DNA from: Nitrososphaerota archaeon
GTDB lineage: Archaea; Thermoproteota; Nitrososphaeria; Nitrososphaerales; UBA57
Direction of reading: 5' to 3'
Assembly: GCA_024860875.1 (NCBI GenBank)
Contig: JACPSZ010000008.1
Span: forward strand, 148,106-212,105
DNA length: 64,000 nucleotides
In this document: piece after piece, positions 17,452-24,736 of the stretch
How the letters are laid out: each line of letters opens with the position of its first letter
Numbering within the stretch: the stretch's first letter is position 1
Made by a program: the position numbers and the translations under genes
The notes under the pieces: model-generated
Database searches by the model: none
Told to the model about the DNA's origin: nothing
What the model saw: only the letters and a program-made list of their open reading frames with translations

Positions 17452-17483
17452 AGCATTTCTCCGTGCCTTGGGATGACTAGAAC

Positions 17484-17690
17484 GTGGACGCTCAGAGCAA
17501 GCTGAGGATCATCGATATTGCGTCTCTGCTAATTTCGCTTGTAGCCTTCGCAGGAGTCGCTTACATCTTGATCTTAGATAACTTTCAGTTCCTGTTCAAC
17601 TGGAAGATTTTGCTCTGGGTAGGTATTATATCCGTAGTAAGTTTCTTCCTGATAAGGAAAAGGCAAAGAATCTTCAGGGAAACTCTCTAG
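17484..17690 (+). CDS. Small two-helix membrane protein
   Basis: A 68-residue protein starting at GTG 17484. Two hydrophobic helices are clear (ASLLISLVAFAGVAYILIL and ILLWVGIISVVSFFLI), joined by a short loop and ending in a basic tail RKRQRIFRETL, so the C-terminus is probably cytoplasmic. I do not recognise the family. It follows the cyclophilin-like gene on the same strand and overlaps the convergent SPOUT methyltransferase by four bases. Its clean start and fit between neighbours support it being real. Confidence 0.6.
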   Translation: MDAQSKLRIIDIASLLISLVAFAGVAYILILDNFQFLFNWKILLWVGIISVVSFFLIRKRQRIFRETL

Positions 17691-18514
17691 CTCCTAGCAA
17701 GGTTTAGAATTGCTAATGTAGCAAGTATGGCCTCTTCAGCTCTAACTGTTTCTACGGCTTGTTTAGGAACCGTGTTCAGCAGAATAGAGTTCTGCACTTG
17801 CAACTCCTCTTTTGCCAGTATTTCAGGCAACCCATGCTTTGGCGAGCCGAAGGCAACAAGCACATTATTACATGACCTGATTCTCTCGCCTATGGAATTC
17901 CATTTATCCTGAATATTAGTCCCTTTTCTCGATGTAAAAACTGCAAAATCTGGCCTGAGCTGCTGAAACATTTTGGTCAAGCTGGGGAAGGTTTCTACGG
18001 TATAGCCCCAGTAATCTGGGGTATCCTTCTTGTCTATGATTGTTGCGGAAATTTCATTGCTTACGGAGTCTATTTGGACAGTTATTCTACTGTTCTGAAG
18101 CATATTACCAGAGATGATCGCAAGCTCTGATAACCCAATATCGACAAGAGTTTTTCCGCCCTGTTTTACTACGATGCCTTCCCTTACGTCGCCTGCTTTC
18201 ACTTTGTAGATGTCTGCAGAGACAAGATGGCTTGGGATTCGTAGAGGGGGCAGAAGCCCTGCAAATTTGAGCTCTTCGGAGATTGGATAAACTTTCTTCC
18301 GCAAATATTGCGGAGTTTCGAGGTATTCCAGTATTAGCTTAAGGAACCTGCTTTCGTCCCTTGCCTTGCCCTCTACGCCGTAAATGCAAATTTTGTTAAT
18401 GCCAAAAATCGCTGCAGCCCTTGCTATCATACCTGCTTTTTCCGTTCTTTCCCTTAACGTAGAGCAATCTTCAAGGACTATGGAGGGGATTGCTATCCAG
18501 AGTTCTTGTTCCAT
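17687..18514 (-). CDS. SPOUT-family RNA methyltransferase (COG2106)
   Basis: A 275-residue putative RNA methyltransferase. It starts MEQELWIAIPSIVLEDC and has an inserted OB-like middle domain (HLVSADIYKVKAGDVREGIV). The C-terminal knot region VLVAFGSPKHGLPEIL and SILLNTVPKQAVETVRAEEA is the S-adenosylmethionine-binding trefoil knot of the family. In many archaea this gene lies immediately before ribosomal protein L3, which suggests a role in ribosomal RNA modification; here it is displaced. Its start abuts that of a divergent flavin-type gene. Confidence 0.88.
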   Translation of the reverse strand: MEQELWIAIPSIVLEDCSTLRERTEKAGMIARAAAIFGINKICIYGVEGKARDESRFLKLILEYLETPQYLRKKVYPISEELKFAGLLPPLRIPSHLVSADIYKVKAGDVREGIVVKQGGKTLVDIGLSELAIISGNMLQNSRITVQIDSVSNEISATIIDKKDTPDYWGYTVETFPSLTKMFQQLRPDFAVFTSRKGTNIQDKWNSIGERIRSCNNVLVAFGSPKHGLPEILAKEELQVQNSILLNTVPKQAVETVRAEEAILATLAILNLARS

Positions 18515-18837
18515 TGGCTCAACCTAAAATTAGCAGGGAATTATCCTTAGCTGGCATGCAGGAAGCTCAGTTTCTCTACCTAACTACGAAAGGTCGAAAT
18601 ACGCGAAAGATGCGCGAGATAGAGATATGGTTTGTTGAATATGATGGAAACTGCTACATTGTTTCGGAGCTGGGAGAAGGTTCGAACTGGGTGCAGAACA
18701 TCAAGCATGAAACATCAATATCTTTCAGAGTAGGGGACAAGGTCTTTAAGGGAACTGCAAGAATCATGGCTGATAAAAAAACCCGAATTATCATCAAGAG
18801 TTTCAAAGTTGATGGACAAGAAGTACGGCTGGAGTAA
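18514..18837 (+). CDS. Deazaflavin (F420)-dependent nitroreductase-like protein
   Basis: A roughly 107-residue split-barrel protein related to the DDN/DUF385 F420-dependent group. LYLTTKGRNTRKMREIEIWF corresponds to the family start (LTT-GR-TG---E-WF), followed by YIVSELGEGSNWVQNIKH, where the substrate and cofactor site lies, and a final FKVDGQEVRLE. The start is not certain: TTG 18490, TTG 18514 or ATG 18556 are all in frame. 18514 gives the usual 15-20 residues before the first motif without overlapping the divergent methyltransferase much. F420 is common in this group of archaea. Confidence 0.72.
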   Translation: MAQPKISRELSLAGMQEAQFLYLTTKGRNTRKMREIEIWFVEYDGNCYIVSELGEGSNWVQNIKHETSISFRVGDKVFKGTARIMADKKTRIIIKSFKVDGQEVRLE

Positions 18838-18854
18838 CGGATTAATTGTTGAAC

Positions 18855-19466
18855 TCAAGCCTTCTTAGCAGATATCTTTCTGGTGTAGATTAATGCAACT
18901 ACAGCAACGGCTATTCCTATTGTTAGTATGATGTAAGGTAGGGGGCTCGTGTCAGCAGCCACTTCACCAAAGAACGCCTTCCCTTCATATGTCCCTGTAG
19001 TTGAGCTGCTGCTTCTGAATGCGCCCTCCAAATGATATCCTTCTAAACCATCTCTTCCTCTATCGTGCCAGAACTGCCCTATCAGAGTAGAGCCTGTAGT
19101 ATTGAAGCCTTCTATGCTAGCAACAAATGAAAATACTGCCTGCCCAGGCCCTCTACCATTGACCTTGCCAGTGAAGGTTCCCCACCCAGTCGAAGTTGCT
19201 TTGTTCGTTTTGGTATCTATTTCCTGAAAGACCAGATATTCCAGCAAACCCTCCAAATCCCCTCTCATTTCAGCCTTGACATTTAGCGTCCTGTACGTTA
19301 TCCCCTCTGCAGTTGTCCTGTTGCTCAGCATTGTCGCTGCTGTAGTTTCATATGTGCCCTTGATGGGTGCCTGCTCTGCAGAATACGCTGTATGGAAGGT
19401 TGTGAATAGTGCTAATGTTAAGAGTGCAAGAATTATGGCTGCAGGTTTGTTCAATTCTGGTGCCAT
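18855..19466 (-). CDS. Secreted, C-terminally anchored beta-rich protein
   Basis: A 203-residue protein with an N-terminal signal (AAIILALLTLALFTTFHTAYS, cleavage near SAEQAP), a beta-rich middle, and a C-terminal membrane segment (PYIILTIGIAVAVVALIYTRK) with a basic tail. The middle, with WGTFTGKVNGRGPGQAVFSF and LEGYHLEGAF, resembles the lipocalin-like DUF3224 barrel. It is therefore probably exposed on the cell surface. Convergent with the F420-type gene; 29 bases downstream of a zinc-ribbon membrane protein on the same strand. Confidence 0.72.
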   Translation of the reverse strand: MAPELNKPAAIILALLTLALFTTFHTAYSAEQAPIKGTYETTAATMLSNRTTAEGITYRTLNVKAEMRGDLEGLLEYLVFQEIDTKTNKATSTGWGTFTGKVNGRGPGQAVFSFVASIEGFNTTGSTLIGQFWHDRGRDGLEGYHLEGAFRSSSSTTGTYEGKAFFGEVAADTSPLPYIILTIGIAVAVVALIYTRKISAKKA

Positions 19467-19495
19467 GTCAAAAGTGTATTCTTAAAAGCTCTTGC

Positions 19496-19741
19496 CTAAT
19501 CGCAGGGAAAGCCGCATTCAGGGCACTCGGAAACCTCCTTTTCGATTTCTGCACTGCAGTAAGAGCAGAACTTCTTTGTAGGATCGTCTGGTACCGGAGG
19601 GTTGGGCTCTTTTAATAGAATGCCTCCAGCTATCATTGCAGGTCCCGCTAGAAGCAGCATTATACCGAGAGGACCGAACAGCAGGAAGAATATCCCCGCG
19701 AAGGTTACGATTACCCCGCAAACCGCAAGGGCAGGCCACAT
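19496..19741 (-). CDS. Small membrane protein with C-terminal zinc ribbon
   Basis: An 81-residue protein with two closely spaced hydrophobic segments (ALAVCGVIVTFAGIFFLLF and GIMLLLAGPAMIAGGILL) and a C-terminal zinc ribbon KFCSYCSAEIEKEVSECPEC, four Cys in two CxxC pairs. The ribbon should face the cytoplasm. Such proteins are widespread and uncharacterised. Start ATG 19741. It may share a transcript with the secreted protein that follows. Confidence 0.75.
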   Translation of the reverse strand: MWPALAVCGVIVTFAGIFFLLFGPLGIMLLLAGPAMIAGGILLKEPNPPVPDDPTKKFCSYCSAEIEKEVSECPECGFPCD

Positions 19742-19823
19742 GGATTGTAATTTGATACTGAATAATATAGGCTTTACAGAAAAATTAAAAGGGGAGGGAC
19801 CTTTCAGGCCCCATTTTACTGGG

Positions 19824-20201
19824 CTAGCGCTTTGCCCTGACCTTGGTAGACCTTCTGGGTTTTGTCGTCCGAGACCTCAGTTTGGGCTTTGGAGCCTCGA
19901 TGGAGACCTCTGTAGTCGTTACAGACGGCACAGACATCTCTGGTGCTGTTGTTGTTATGGGAGTAACCTCATGGACTTCTGTGATTGGAGCCAGCGAGCT
20001 GACTGGCGTCTCGACAGAGAGTACTGGCGAATAATCGAACTGGTGTGTTATTGGCGTTTCTTCGATACTTGTTTCGTGGGCAATGGAAATTGCCGATGGT
20101 TCTGTTATTGGGTCTGACATCGAAGCTGACATATCAGCGCTTACGACAGACAGGCTTGGCCTTCCGCCAAACCAGTTTCTTAGTGCGGTAAAGATACCCA
20201 T
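19824..20201 (-). CDS. Low-complexity Thr/Ser/Pro-rich protein with basic tail
   Basis: A 125-residue reading frame starting MGIFTALRNWFGGRPSL. After an amphipathic start it is dominated by Thr, Ser, Pro and Val (VETPVSSLAPITEVHEVTPI) and ends in a strongly basic KPKLRSRTTKPRRSTKVR segment. There is no signal peptide. I do not recognise it. The basic end could bind nucleic acid. Frames on the opposite strand are also open in this repetitive stretch, so reality is not certain; the sensible start and good spacing to the divergent gene (11 bases) favour this one. Confidence 0.5.
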   Translation of the reverse strand: MGIFTALRNWFGGRPSLSVVSADMSASMSDPITEPSAISIAHETSIEETPITHQFDYSPVLSVETPVSSLAPITEVHEVTPITTTAPEMSVPSVTTTEVSIEAPKPKLRSRTTKPRRSTKVRAKR

Positions 20202-20212
20202 GTGCCGAAATA

Positions 20213-20953
20213 ATGCTCAATGACATAAGTCGGTTTGGGTTAAATAATGTCCACAATGTTGTTAAATGGCAAGAAACTTTGACCTTCTCACGAATATCTT
20301 TGAATGGTAATGCTCTCCTATTAATGCTTGATTTGATTGAGAATGACTTGCTTGATGTTTCTGCCCCAGAAGGCATAGCGAGGAATGTTTGGAAGAGTTC
20401 CCTCGCATTTGTGAAATCTCATGGCATGGGGCAGACGTACGATGGAAAACTGCAGCTAAAGTCTTCGGACAGGGTTAGAATTGCAATGCTTGCGGCTCCA
20501 ATGGTGCAGGATTTGAGGAAAGTTTCGCAGAAATTAGGCTGGAGGGACTTCGAGCTCTTCGTTTCTGAGGTTGCAGAGCATTATGGTTATCATGTCAAGA
20601 GCAACTTGATCATAGCGAAGCCGAGGGTGCAAATTGACCTCATTGCTGTAAAAGGGACTATGTGCATAGCCATAGACTGCAAGCACTGGGGGAAGAGTGC
20701 AGGGGTGTCGAGCCTTAGCGTGATTGCAAAGAGGCAGATCAGGAGGGCGAAAATATTGTTGAGGAGTGATGAGGCAAAGTCCTCGAATGTTAAGACTGCG
20801 TTGCCAGCCATAGTAACTCTGCTCCCTAGTCTTAGTAGAACTATTGCGGGTGTTCCTGTAGTACCTGTTTCAGAGATCAACAACTTCTTTGCAAATGTCG
20901 ATGGATACATTGGTGATTACAAGGTGATACGCAGACGGGAAAGGATCAGATAG
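20213..20953 (+). CDS. Restriction-endonuclease-like protein (PD-(D/E)xK fold)
   Basis: A 246-residue protein. FELFVSEVAEHYGYHV precedes the nuclease core QIDLIAVKGTMCIAIDCKHW, which reads as D...(D)xK with the two metal-binding acids and the catalytic Lys; the following SVIAKRQIRRAKILL has basic residues. This resembles Mrr-like and Holliday-junction-resolvase-like archaeal nucleases. The N-terminal 100 residues are helical and may recognise DNA. No methyltransferase is adjacent, so it is not an obvious restriction system. It lies directly before a direct repeat bounding the 21-24 kb accessory block and might be part of it. Confidence 0.75.
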   Translation: MLNDISRFGLNNVHNVVKWQETLTFSRISLNGNALLLMLDLIENDLLDVSAPEGIARNVWKSSLAFVKSHGMGQTYDGKLQLKSSDRVRIAMLAAPMVQDLRKVSQKLGWRDFELFVSEVAEHYGYHVKSNLIIAKPRVQIDLIAVKGTMCIAIDCKHWGKSAGVSSLSVIAKRQIRRAKILLRSDEAKSSNVKTALPAIVTLLPSLSRTIAGVPVVPVSEINNFFANVDGYIGDYKVIRRRERIR

Positions 20954-20957
20954 TATT

Positions 20958-20981
20958 GGCGACTCTGCTAAATGCCTTTAG
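20958..20981 (+). repeat. Left copy of the direct repeat bounding the 21-24 kb block
   Basis: GGCGACTC and AAATGCCTTTAG, separated by four bases, recur at 24456-24479; 21 of 24 positions agree. It begins four bases after the nuclease gene stop. It may be a recombination scar or attachment core. Confidence 0.6.
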
Positions 20982-20997
20982 ACGAGTGATCTCACTC

Positions 20998-21056
20998 ACC
21001 TAAATCTATAATGTGGGTGATTAGCCCACCTACCTCCCCACATTTTTCATTTAGGT
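20998..21056 (+). ncRNA. Two-part inverted repeat, possible structured RNA or site
   Basis: ACCTAAAT (20998-21005) pairs exactly with ATTTAGGT (21049-21056), and inside it ATGTGGG (21011-21017) pairs exactly with CCCACAT (21037-21043), with a symmetrical five-by-five internal loop (CTATA opposite TTTTC). The 19-base apex contains another small CCCACC segment. Such order suggests a folded RNA or a protein-bound cruciform, but no known family is recognised. Confidence 0.45.
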
Positions 21057-21161
21057 ATTGCGACAATGGTAAAGCCGACTGCCACCGTAGCTCGGTATTG
21101 TTTTACCCTGGTGCTACAATACAGCATCAAAATATTCCTATATGATTCAAAAATTCCTCTC

Positions 21162-21200
21162 CACCTATGGAGACGGGTTTATAGTACCTCCTTCTTTTTT
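21162..21200 (+). repeat. Dispersed hairpin element, copy 1 (most diverged)
   Basis: It reads CACCTATGGAG, then GGTTTATAG, then ACCTCCTTCTTTTTT. The order CRCCTA, purine-rich arm, GGTTATGG-like apex, pyrimidine arm CCTCCT and a T run is shared with the copies at 29335 and 30420. It sits in the gap before the VOC/AHSA1 gene. Confidence 0.45.
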
Positions 21201-21435
21201 CTTGATTCAGAGCGAACTCATCGAGCAATGAGCAATAAATTGTCCTACAATAATTTCTTTGTCGAGTTTGCAGAGTACATCCTGCTCATGTGTTGTAGTT
21301 AATCTGAGCTGTTAAGCTAGCGTCAGGTAAAAAGGTTGATTTTGAATATGGGAAAGATTTTCATAAACTTCAAAGTAGCGCCTAGATGCCTATGCAGTTC
21401 GAAAACTTAATGAATATTCAAACTTATCTATCGTT

Positions 21436-22290
21436 ATGGCAAAGCTAAACACATATCTCAATTTTGCGGGCAACACGGAAGAAGCATTCAATTTTTACAA
21501 ATCCGTTTTTGGAGGAGAATTTACATCCGTAGTCCGCTTCAAAGACATGCCTATGGAAGGTGTGAATATCCCAAAAGAAGATAAAAACAAAATCATGCAC
21601 ATTGGCTTGCCCATCGGAAAAGACAACGTGTTAATGGCAACAGACACGCTTGAGTCGCTTGGACAGAAATTAGTACAGGGCAACAATGTCCATATTTCAG
21701 TTAATCCGGAAAGCAAAGAAGAGGCAGACAGGATATTTAGTGCACTTTCTGTCGGCGGCACGATAGAGATGCCAATCGCTGACCAAGTGTGGGGAGATTA
21801 TTATGGCAGTTTTAAGGATAAATTTGGAGTACAGTGGATGGTGAATTATAGCTATCCGAAAGAAAGCCGGGCGATCGCAAAAACAATTACTGTGGAAAAT
21901 ATGATAAACGCTCCACTAGAAAAGGTTTGGAAACTGTGGACAGAGCCAAAGCATGTTATGAAGTGGTGTTACGCATCAGACGACTGGGAAGCTCCGCATG
22001 CTGAGAATGATCTGCGTGTGGGCGGAAAATTCAAAACTGTCATGGCGGCCAAAGATAAAAGTGCGGGCTTTGATTTTACGGGCGTATATACCAACTTAAA
22101 AAAGCACGAGCTGATCGAATATAACATGGACGACGGTCGGCATGTGAAAGTAGAATTTACTAAGCTTCCGAAGAGTGTAAGGATTACCGAAACCTTCGAA
22201 CCTGAAAAGGAAAATCCGGAAGACATGCAGCGATCCGGTTGGCAGGCAATTTTAGACAATTTCAAAAAATATGTTGAGGGTAACAAATAA
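21436..22290 (+). CDS. Fusion of a VOC (PhnB-like) domain and an AHSA1/SRPBCC domain
   Basis: A 284-residue two-domain protein. Residues 1-140 (TYLNFAGNTEEAFNFYKSVF ... QVWGDYYGSFKDKFGVQWMV) form a VOC domain of the PhnB/glyoxalase-like group. Residues 150-280 (NAPLEKVWKLWTEPKHVMKW, then GGKFKTVMAAKDKSAGFDFTG) form an AHSA1-type START-like domain with a hydrophobic cavity. Both domains are common as separate neighbouring genes in soil bacteria; the fusion is less usual. Function unknown, often linked to stress or antibiotic tolerance by annotation only. It is the first gene of a block with bacterial-looking content. Confidence 0.85.
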   Translation: MAKLNTYLNFAGNTEEAFNFYKSVFGGEFTSVVRFKDMPMEGVNIPKEDKNKIMHIGLPIGKDNVLMATDTLESLGQKLVQGNNVHISVNPESKEEADRIFSALSVGGTIEMPIADQVWGDYYGSFKDKFGVQWMVNYSYPKESRAIAKTITVENMINAPLEKVWKLWTEPKHVMKWCYASDDWEAPHAENDLRVGGKFKTVMAAKDKSAGFDFTGVYTNLKKHELIEYNMDDGRHVKVEFTKLPKSVRITETFEPEKENPEDMQRSGWQAILDNFKKYVEGNK

Positions 22291-22349
22291 CTATGCAAAA
22301 AATCACACCACCAGAAAGATACGAAAGAACGTGCTAAAAGGATGAAAAA

Positions 22350-22646
22350 TTGATCGTGGAAATAGCAGAATTCAAAACCAAAAAAGGTGTTACTGATTTA
22401 CAGGTGCTCAAAGCATCGCAAAAGGCGTACGACGACTTTCTATCCAAGTGCAAGGGCTTCATCAGCCGAGAGCTAATAAAAAGCGATGATGGAACGTGGA
22501 TGGACGTCGTACATTTTGAAACAGTCGAAGGCGCGGAAAACGCAGCGCGGGAATTTCCGAACAACCCTGGCGGAAAAGCCTTCGAAGAAGTAATTGACAA
22601 GACAACCGCCAAAATGCTACACTTCAAGGTGGCCAAAAAGTATTGA
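22350..22646 (+). CDS. Antibiotic-biosynthesis-monooxygenase-like (ABM) dimeric barrel protein
   Basis: A 98-residue ferredoxin-like dimeric alpha/beta-barrel protein from TTG 22350. The pattern EIAEFKTKKGVTDLQVLKA, helix, FISRELIKSDDGTWMDVVHF, helix and final strand MLHFKVAKK is that of the ABM family. It has no visible cofactor site. It lies 59 bases after the VOC/AHSA1 gene on the same strand and is likely cotranscribed with it. The role is unknown; relatives range from monooxygenases to haem-degrading enzymes. Confidence 0.75.
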   Translation: MIVEIAEFKTKKGVTDLQVLKASQKAYDDFLSKCKGFISRELIKSDDGTWMDVVHFETVEGAENAAREFPNNPGGKAFEEVIDKTTAKMLHFKVAKKY

Positions 22647-22728
22647 AGCCGGTAATTATTGAGGAGGAATTCCGACGAAGAAAATTGGGACGGATAGTAA
22701 ATAGATCAAGTGTGCAAGGAGAAGTGGT

Positions 22729-23418
22729 ATGAGAAAAATAATTGCAAATACGTTTCTAACGTTAGATGGAGTCATGCAGGCGCCAGGCGGACCCGAAGAA
22801 GATCCCACAGGCGGTTTTAAGTACGGTGGATGGTCGGTCAACTACTGGGATGGAATGATGGGCAAGGTCATCATGGAAGGGCTGCTGGGAAAACCGTTCG
22901 ACCTTTTGCTCGGCAGGAAGACCTACGAGATATTCGCCGCACATTGGCCATTTGTCAAGAATGACCCGGACAAGCTGAACGCAATGGCTGCAGACAAACT
23001 GAACAGCGCCAAGAAATACGTTGTCTCAAAAACGCTTGCCAAAGCCGACTGGAAAAACTCCACGCTCATCAAAGGAGACGTTATGAAAAAAATCATCAAG
23101 CTCAAGGAACAGACTGGACCCGAAATACAAGTCCACGGTAGCAGCAATCTTATCCAGACGCTTCTGGAACACGACCTCATCGATGAGTTCCGTGTGTGGA
23201 CCTTCCCTCTTGCTCTCGGTGGCGGCAAGCGCCTTTTCGGCGAAGGCACCATCCTCACCAGTTTAAAACTGATTGACTGCAAAATCTCGACGACGGGCGT
23301 CATCATTGCCACTTACGCGAGGGGCGGAAAGGTCAAGACAGGTTCGGTTGCGCTCGAAAATCCAACAGAGGCAGAACTCGCTCGCCGCAAAAAGCTTGTG
23401 GAGGAAAGTCAGCAATAA
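22729..23418 (+). CDS. Dihydrofolate-reductase-family (RibD C-terminal type) protein
   Basis: A 229-residue reductase-like protein. MRKIIANTFLTLDGVMQAPG is the typical N-terminus; GRKTYEIFAAHWP, IQVHGSSNLIQTLLEHDLID and FPLALGGGKRLFGEG are the NADPH- and substrate-site segments of the RibD_C/DHFR-like group. These stand-alone proteins are abundant in soil bacteria and seldom characterised; a true folate role is unlikely. A GGAG motif 9-12 bases before the ATG (AAGGAGAAGTGGT) is a bacterial-style ribosome binding site. Part of the imported-looking block. Confidence 0.85.
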   Translation: MRKIIANTFLTLDGVMQAPGGPEEDPTGGFKYGGWSVNYWDGMMGKVIMEGLLGKPFDLLLGRKTYEIFAAHWPFVKNDPDKLNAMAADKLNSAKKYVVSKTLAKADWKNSTLIKGDVMKKIIKLKEQTGPEIQVHGSSNLIQTLLEHDLIDEFRVWTFPLALGGGKRLFGEGTILTSLKLIDCKISTTGVIIATYARGGKVKTGSVALENPTEAELARRKKLVEESQQ

Positions 23419-23508
23419 TCGGTGAAGTAAAACATGAAAAAATTCATCATCAAGACCGAGAGCTAGAAATCATTAAGAGATAGCATAGAAAAGTTAAGGA
23501 GGAATACA

Positions 23509-24405
23509 ATGGTAGCAACTGAACAAAAAATTACACCCCATTTATGGTTTGACAAAGAAGCCAAGGAGGCGGCTAAGCTCTACACCTCCGTCTTTAAGGA
23601 CTCCAAAATTATAAACACGACAACGCTTCACAACACCCCTTCTGGCTCGGCGGACATTGTATCATTCGAGCTTCTTGGGCAGGCATTTATGGCTATCAAC
23701 GCAGGCCCATTCTTCAAATTCAATCCATCCATTTCGTTCCATGTTAAATGTAAGAGTAGGGATGAGGTTGATTCATTGTGGAAAAGACTGTCCGAAGGAG
23801 GCAAGGTACTCATGGAGCTGGGCGAATATCCGTTCAGCGAAAGATATGGATGGATGCAAGACAGGTACGGCCTTTCTTGGCAGGTGATCTTCGTGGGCAA
23901 GAGCGAGATAAAGCAAAGAATTACCCCCGTACTCATGTTTGTCGGCAACGTTTGCGGCAAAACAGAAGAAGCGGTCAACTTTTACGCATCGGTGTTCCAT
24001 AAAACCAAAGTTGGGAATATCGTCCGCTACGGCAAAGGCGAAGAACCCGACAAGGAAGGAACGGTAAAGTATACCGCTTTCACGCTTGAAGGCCAGGATT
24101 TTGGCGCCATGGACAGCGCGCGTCAACACAACTTTGCTTTCAACGAAGCGATTTCCTTCATAGTGAACTGCAAGACACAGGAGGAAATTGACTACTACTG
24201 GGGAAAGCTGTCCGCAGATCCAAAGGCCGAACAGTGCGGTTGGCTAAAAGATAGGTACGGCCTTTCGTGGCAGATTGTTCCCGCTGTTATGGACAAGATG
24301 ATGAAAGATAGAGATCAGAAGAAAATAGCGCGGGTGACAGAGGCGTTCCTCAAAATGAAAAAATTTGATATTGCGAAATTAAAGAAAGCATACGAGGGAC
24401 GATAA
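23509..24405 (+). CDS. Tandem VOC (PhnB-like) protein
   Basis: A 298-residue protein with two copies of the same VOC/PhnB-like unit: residues 1-130 (TPHLWFDKEAKEAAKLYTSV ... RYGLSWQVIF) and 140-265 (TPVLMFVGNVCGKTEEAVNF ... RYGLSWQIVP). Each half ends with the diagnostic LKDRYGLSWQ-type motif. The pair folds as one barrel in relatives. The start ATG 23509 follows a strong AAGGAGG ribosome-binding site at six bases, unusual for this window, which supports a bacterial source. It is the last gene before the right-hand direct repeat. Confidence 0.87.
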   Translation: MVATEQKITPHLWFDKEAKEAAKLYTSVFKDSKIINTTTLHNTPSGSADIVSFELLGQAFMAINAGPFFKFNPSISFHVKCKSRDEVDSLWKRLSEGGKVLMELGEYPFSERYGWMQDRYGLSWQVIFVGKSEIKQRITPVLMFVGNVCGKTEEAVNFYASVFHKTKVGNIVRYGKGEEPDKEGTVKYTAFTLEGQDFGAMDSARQHNFAFNEAISFIVNCKTQEEIDYYWGKLSADPKAEQCGWLKDRYGLSWQIVPAVMDKMMKDRDQKKIARVTEAFLKMKKFDIAKLKKAYEGR

Positions 24406-24455
24406 TTCTCTTCAAGGCTTCAGGAACCTCTGACTTAATAGCCTTCTAGATGAAA

Positions 24456-24479
24456 GGCGACTCGGTCAAATGCCTTTAG
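24456..24479 (+). repeat. Right copy of the direct repeat bounding the 21-24 kb block
   Basis: GGCGACTC and AAATGCCTTTAG as at 20958-20981, with three differences in the middle. Same orientation, 3.5 kb apart, enclosing the four VOC/AHSA1, ABM, DHFR-like and VOC genes. Confidence 0.6.
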
Positions 24480-24626
24480 GTCATTTTTTCCCGTAACTCT
24501 GAATCGTCATCGTCGCCGTCTATTCTCATTTAAAAGCTTCATAATAACTATTCGCTTAATGTCTTCTGATACCTCTGCGGATTTTCTGCCTCACTTTTGG
24601 GGATTTGCTCTGTTATGATTTTATCT

Positions 24627-24645
24627 GGCCCCCTATACGGGGGCC
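24627..24645. terminator. G/C hairpin with five-base loop
   Basis: GGCCCCC (24627-24633) and GGGGGCC (24639-24645) pair exactly around TATAC. It is the strongest simple hairpin in this part of the window. No T run follows, so a terminator is only one possibility; it may be a protein site or an RNA structure in the leader of the next gene. Confidence 0.4.
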
Positions 24646-24736
24646 GTGTGTGGGCGGGCGTGAAGATGCATTCCTCCAACCGTGAGGAGTTATCAGAACA
24701 GCCAAATGCAAAGATACATAGCCCTGTATTTTATCA

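Larger units (their letters stand above)
20954..21435. other. Gene-free 482-base stretch with structured repeats
   Basis: No convincing gene. It holds, in order: a 24-base direct repeat (20958-20981), a two-part hairpin (20998-21056), a possible second fold with GGTAAA (21067-21072) pairing with TTTACC further on, and a dispersed hairpin element (21162-21200). The last 100 bases lead to the start of the VOC/AHSA1 gene and are A/T rich. Confidence 0.6.
24406..24736. other. Gene-free 331-base stretch before the aldo/keto reductase
   Basis: No gene is supported. It contains the right copy of the direct repeat (24456-24479) and a strong G/C hairpin (24627-24645). The last 40 bases (AAAGATACATAG) probably hold the promoter of the reductase gene. 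Confidence 0.6.
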
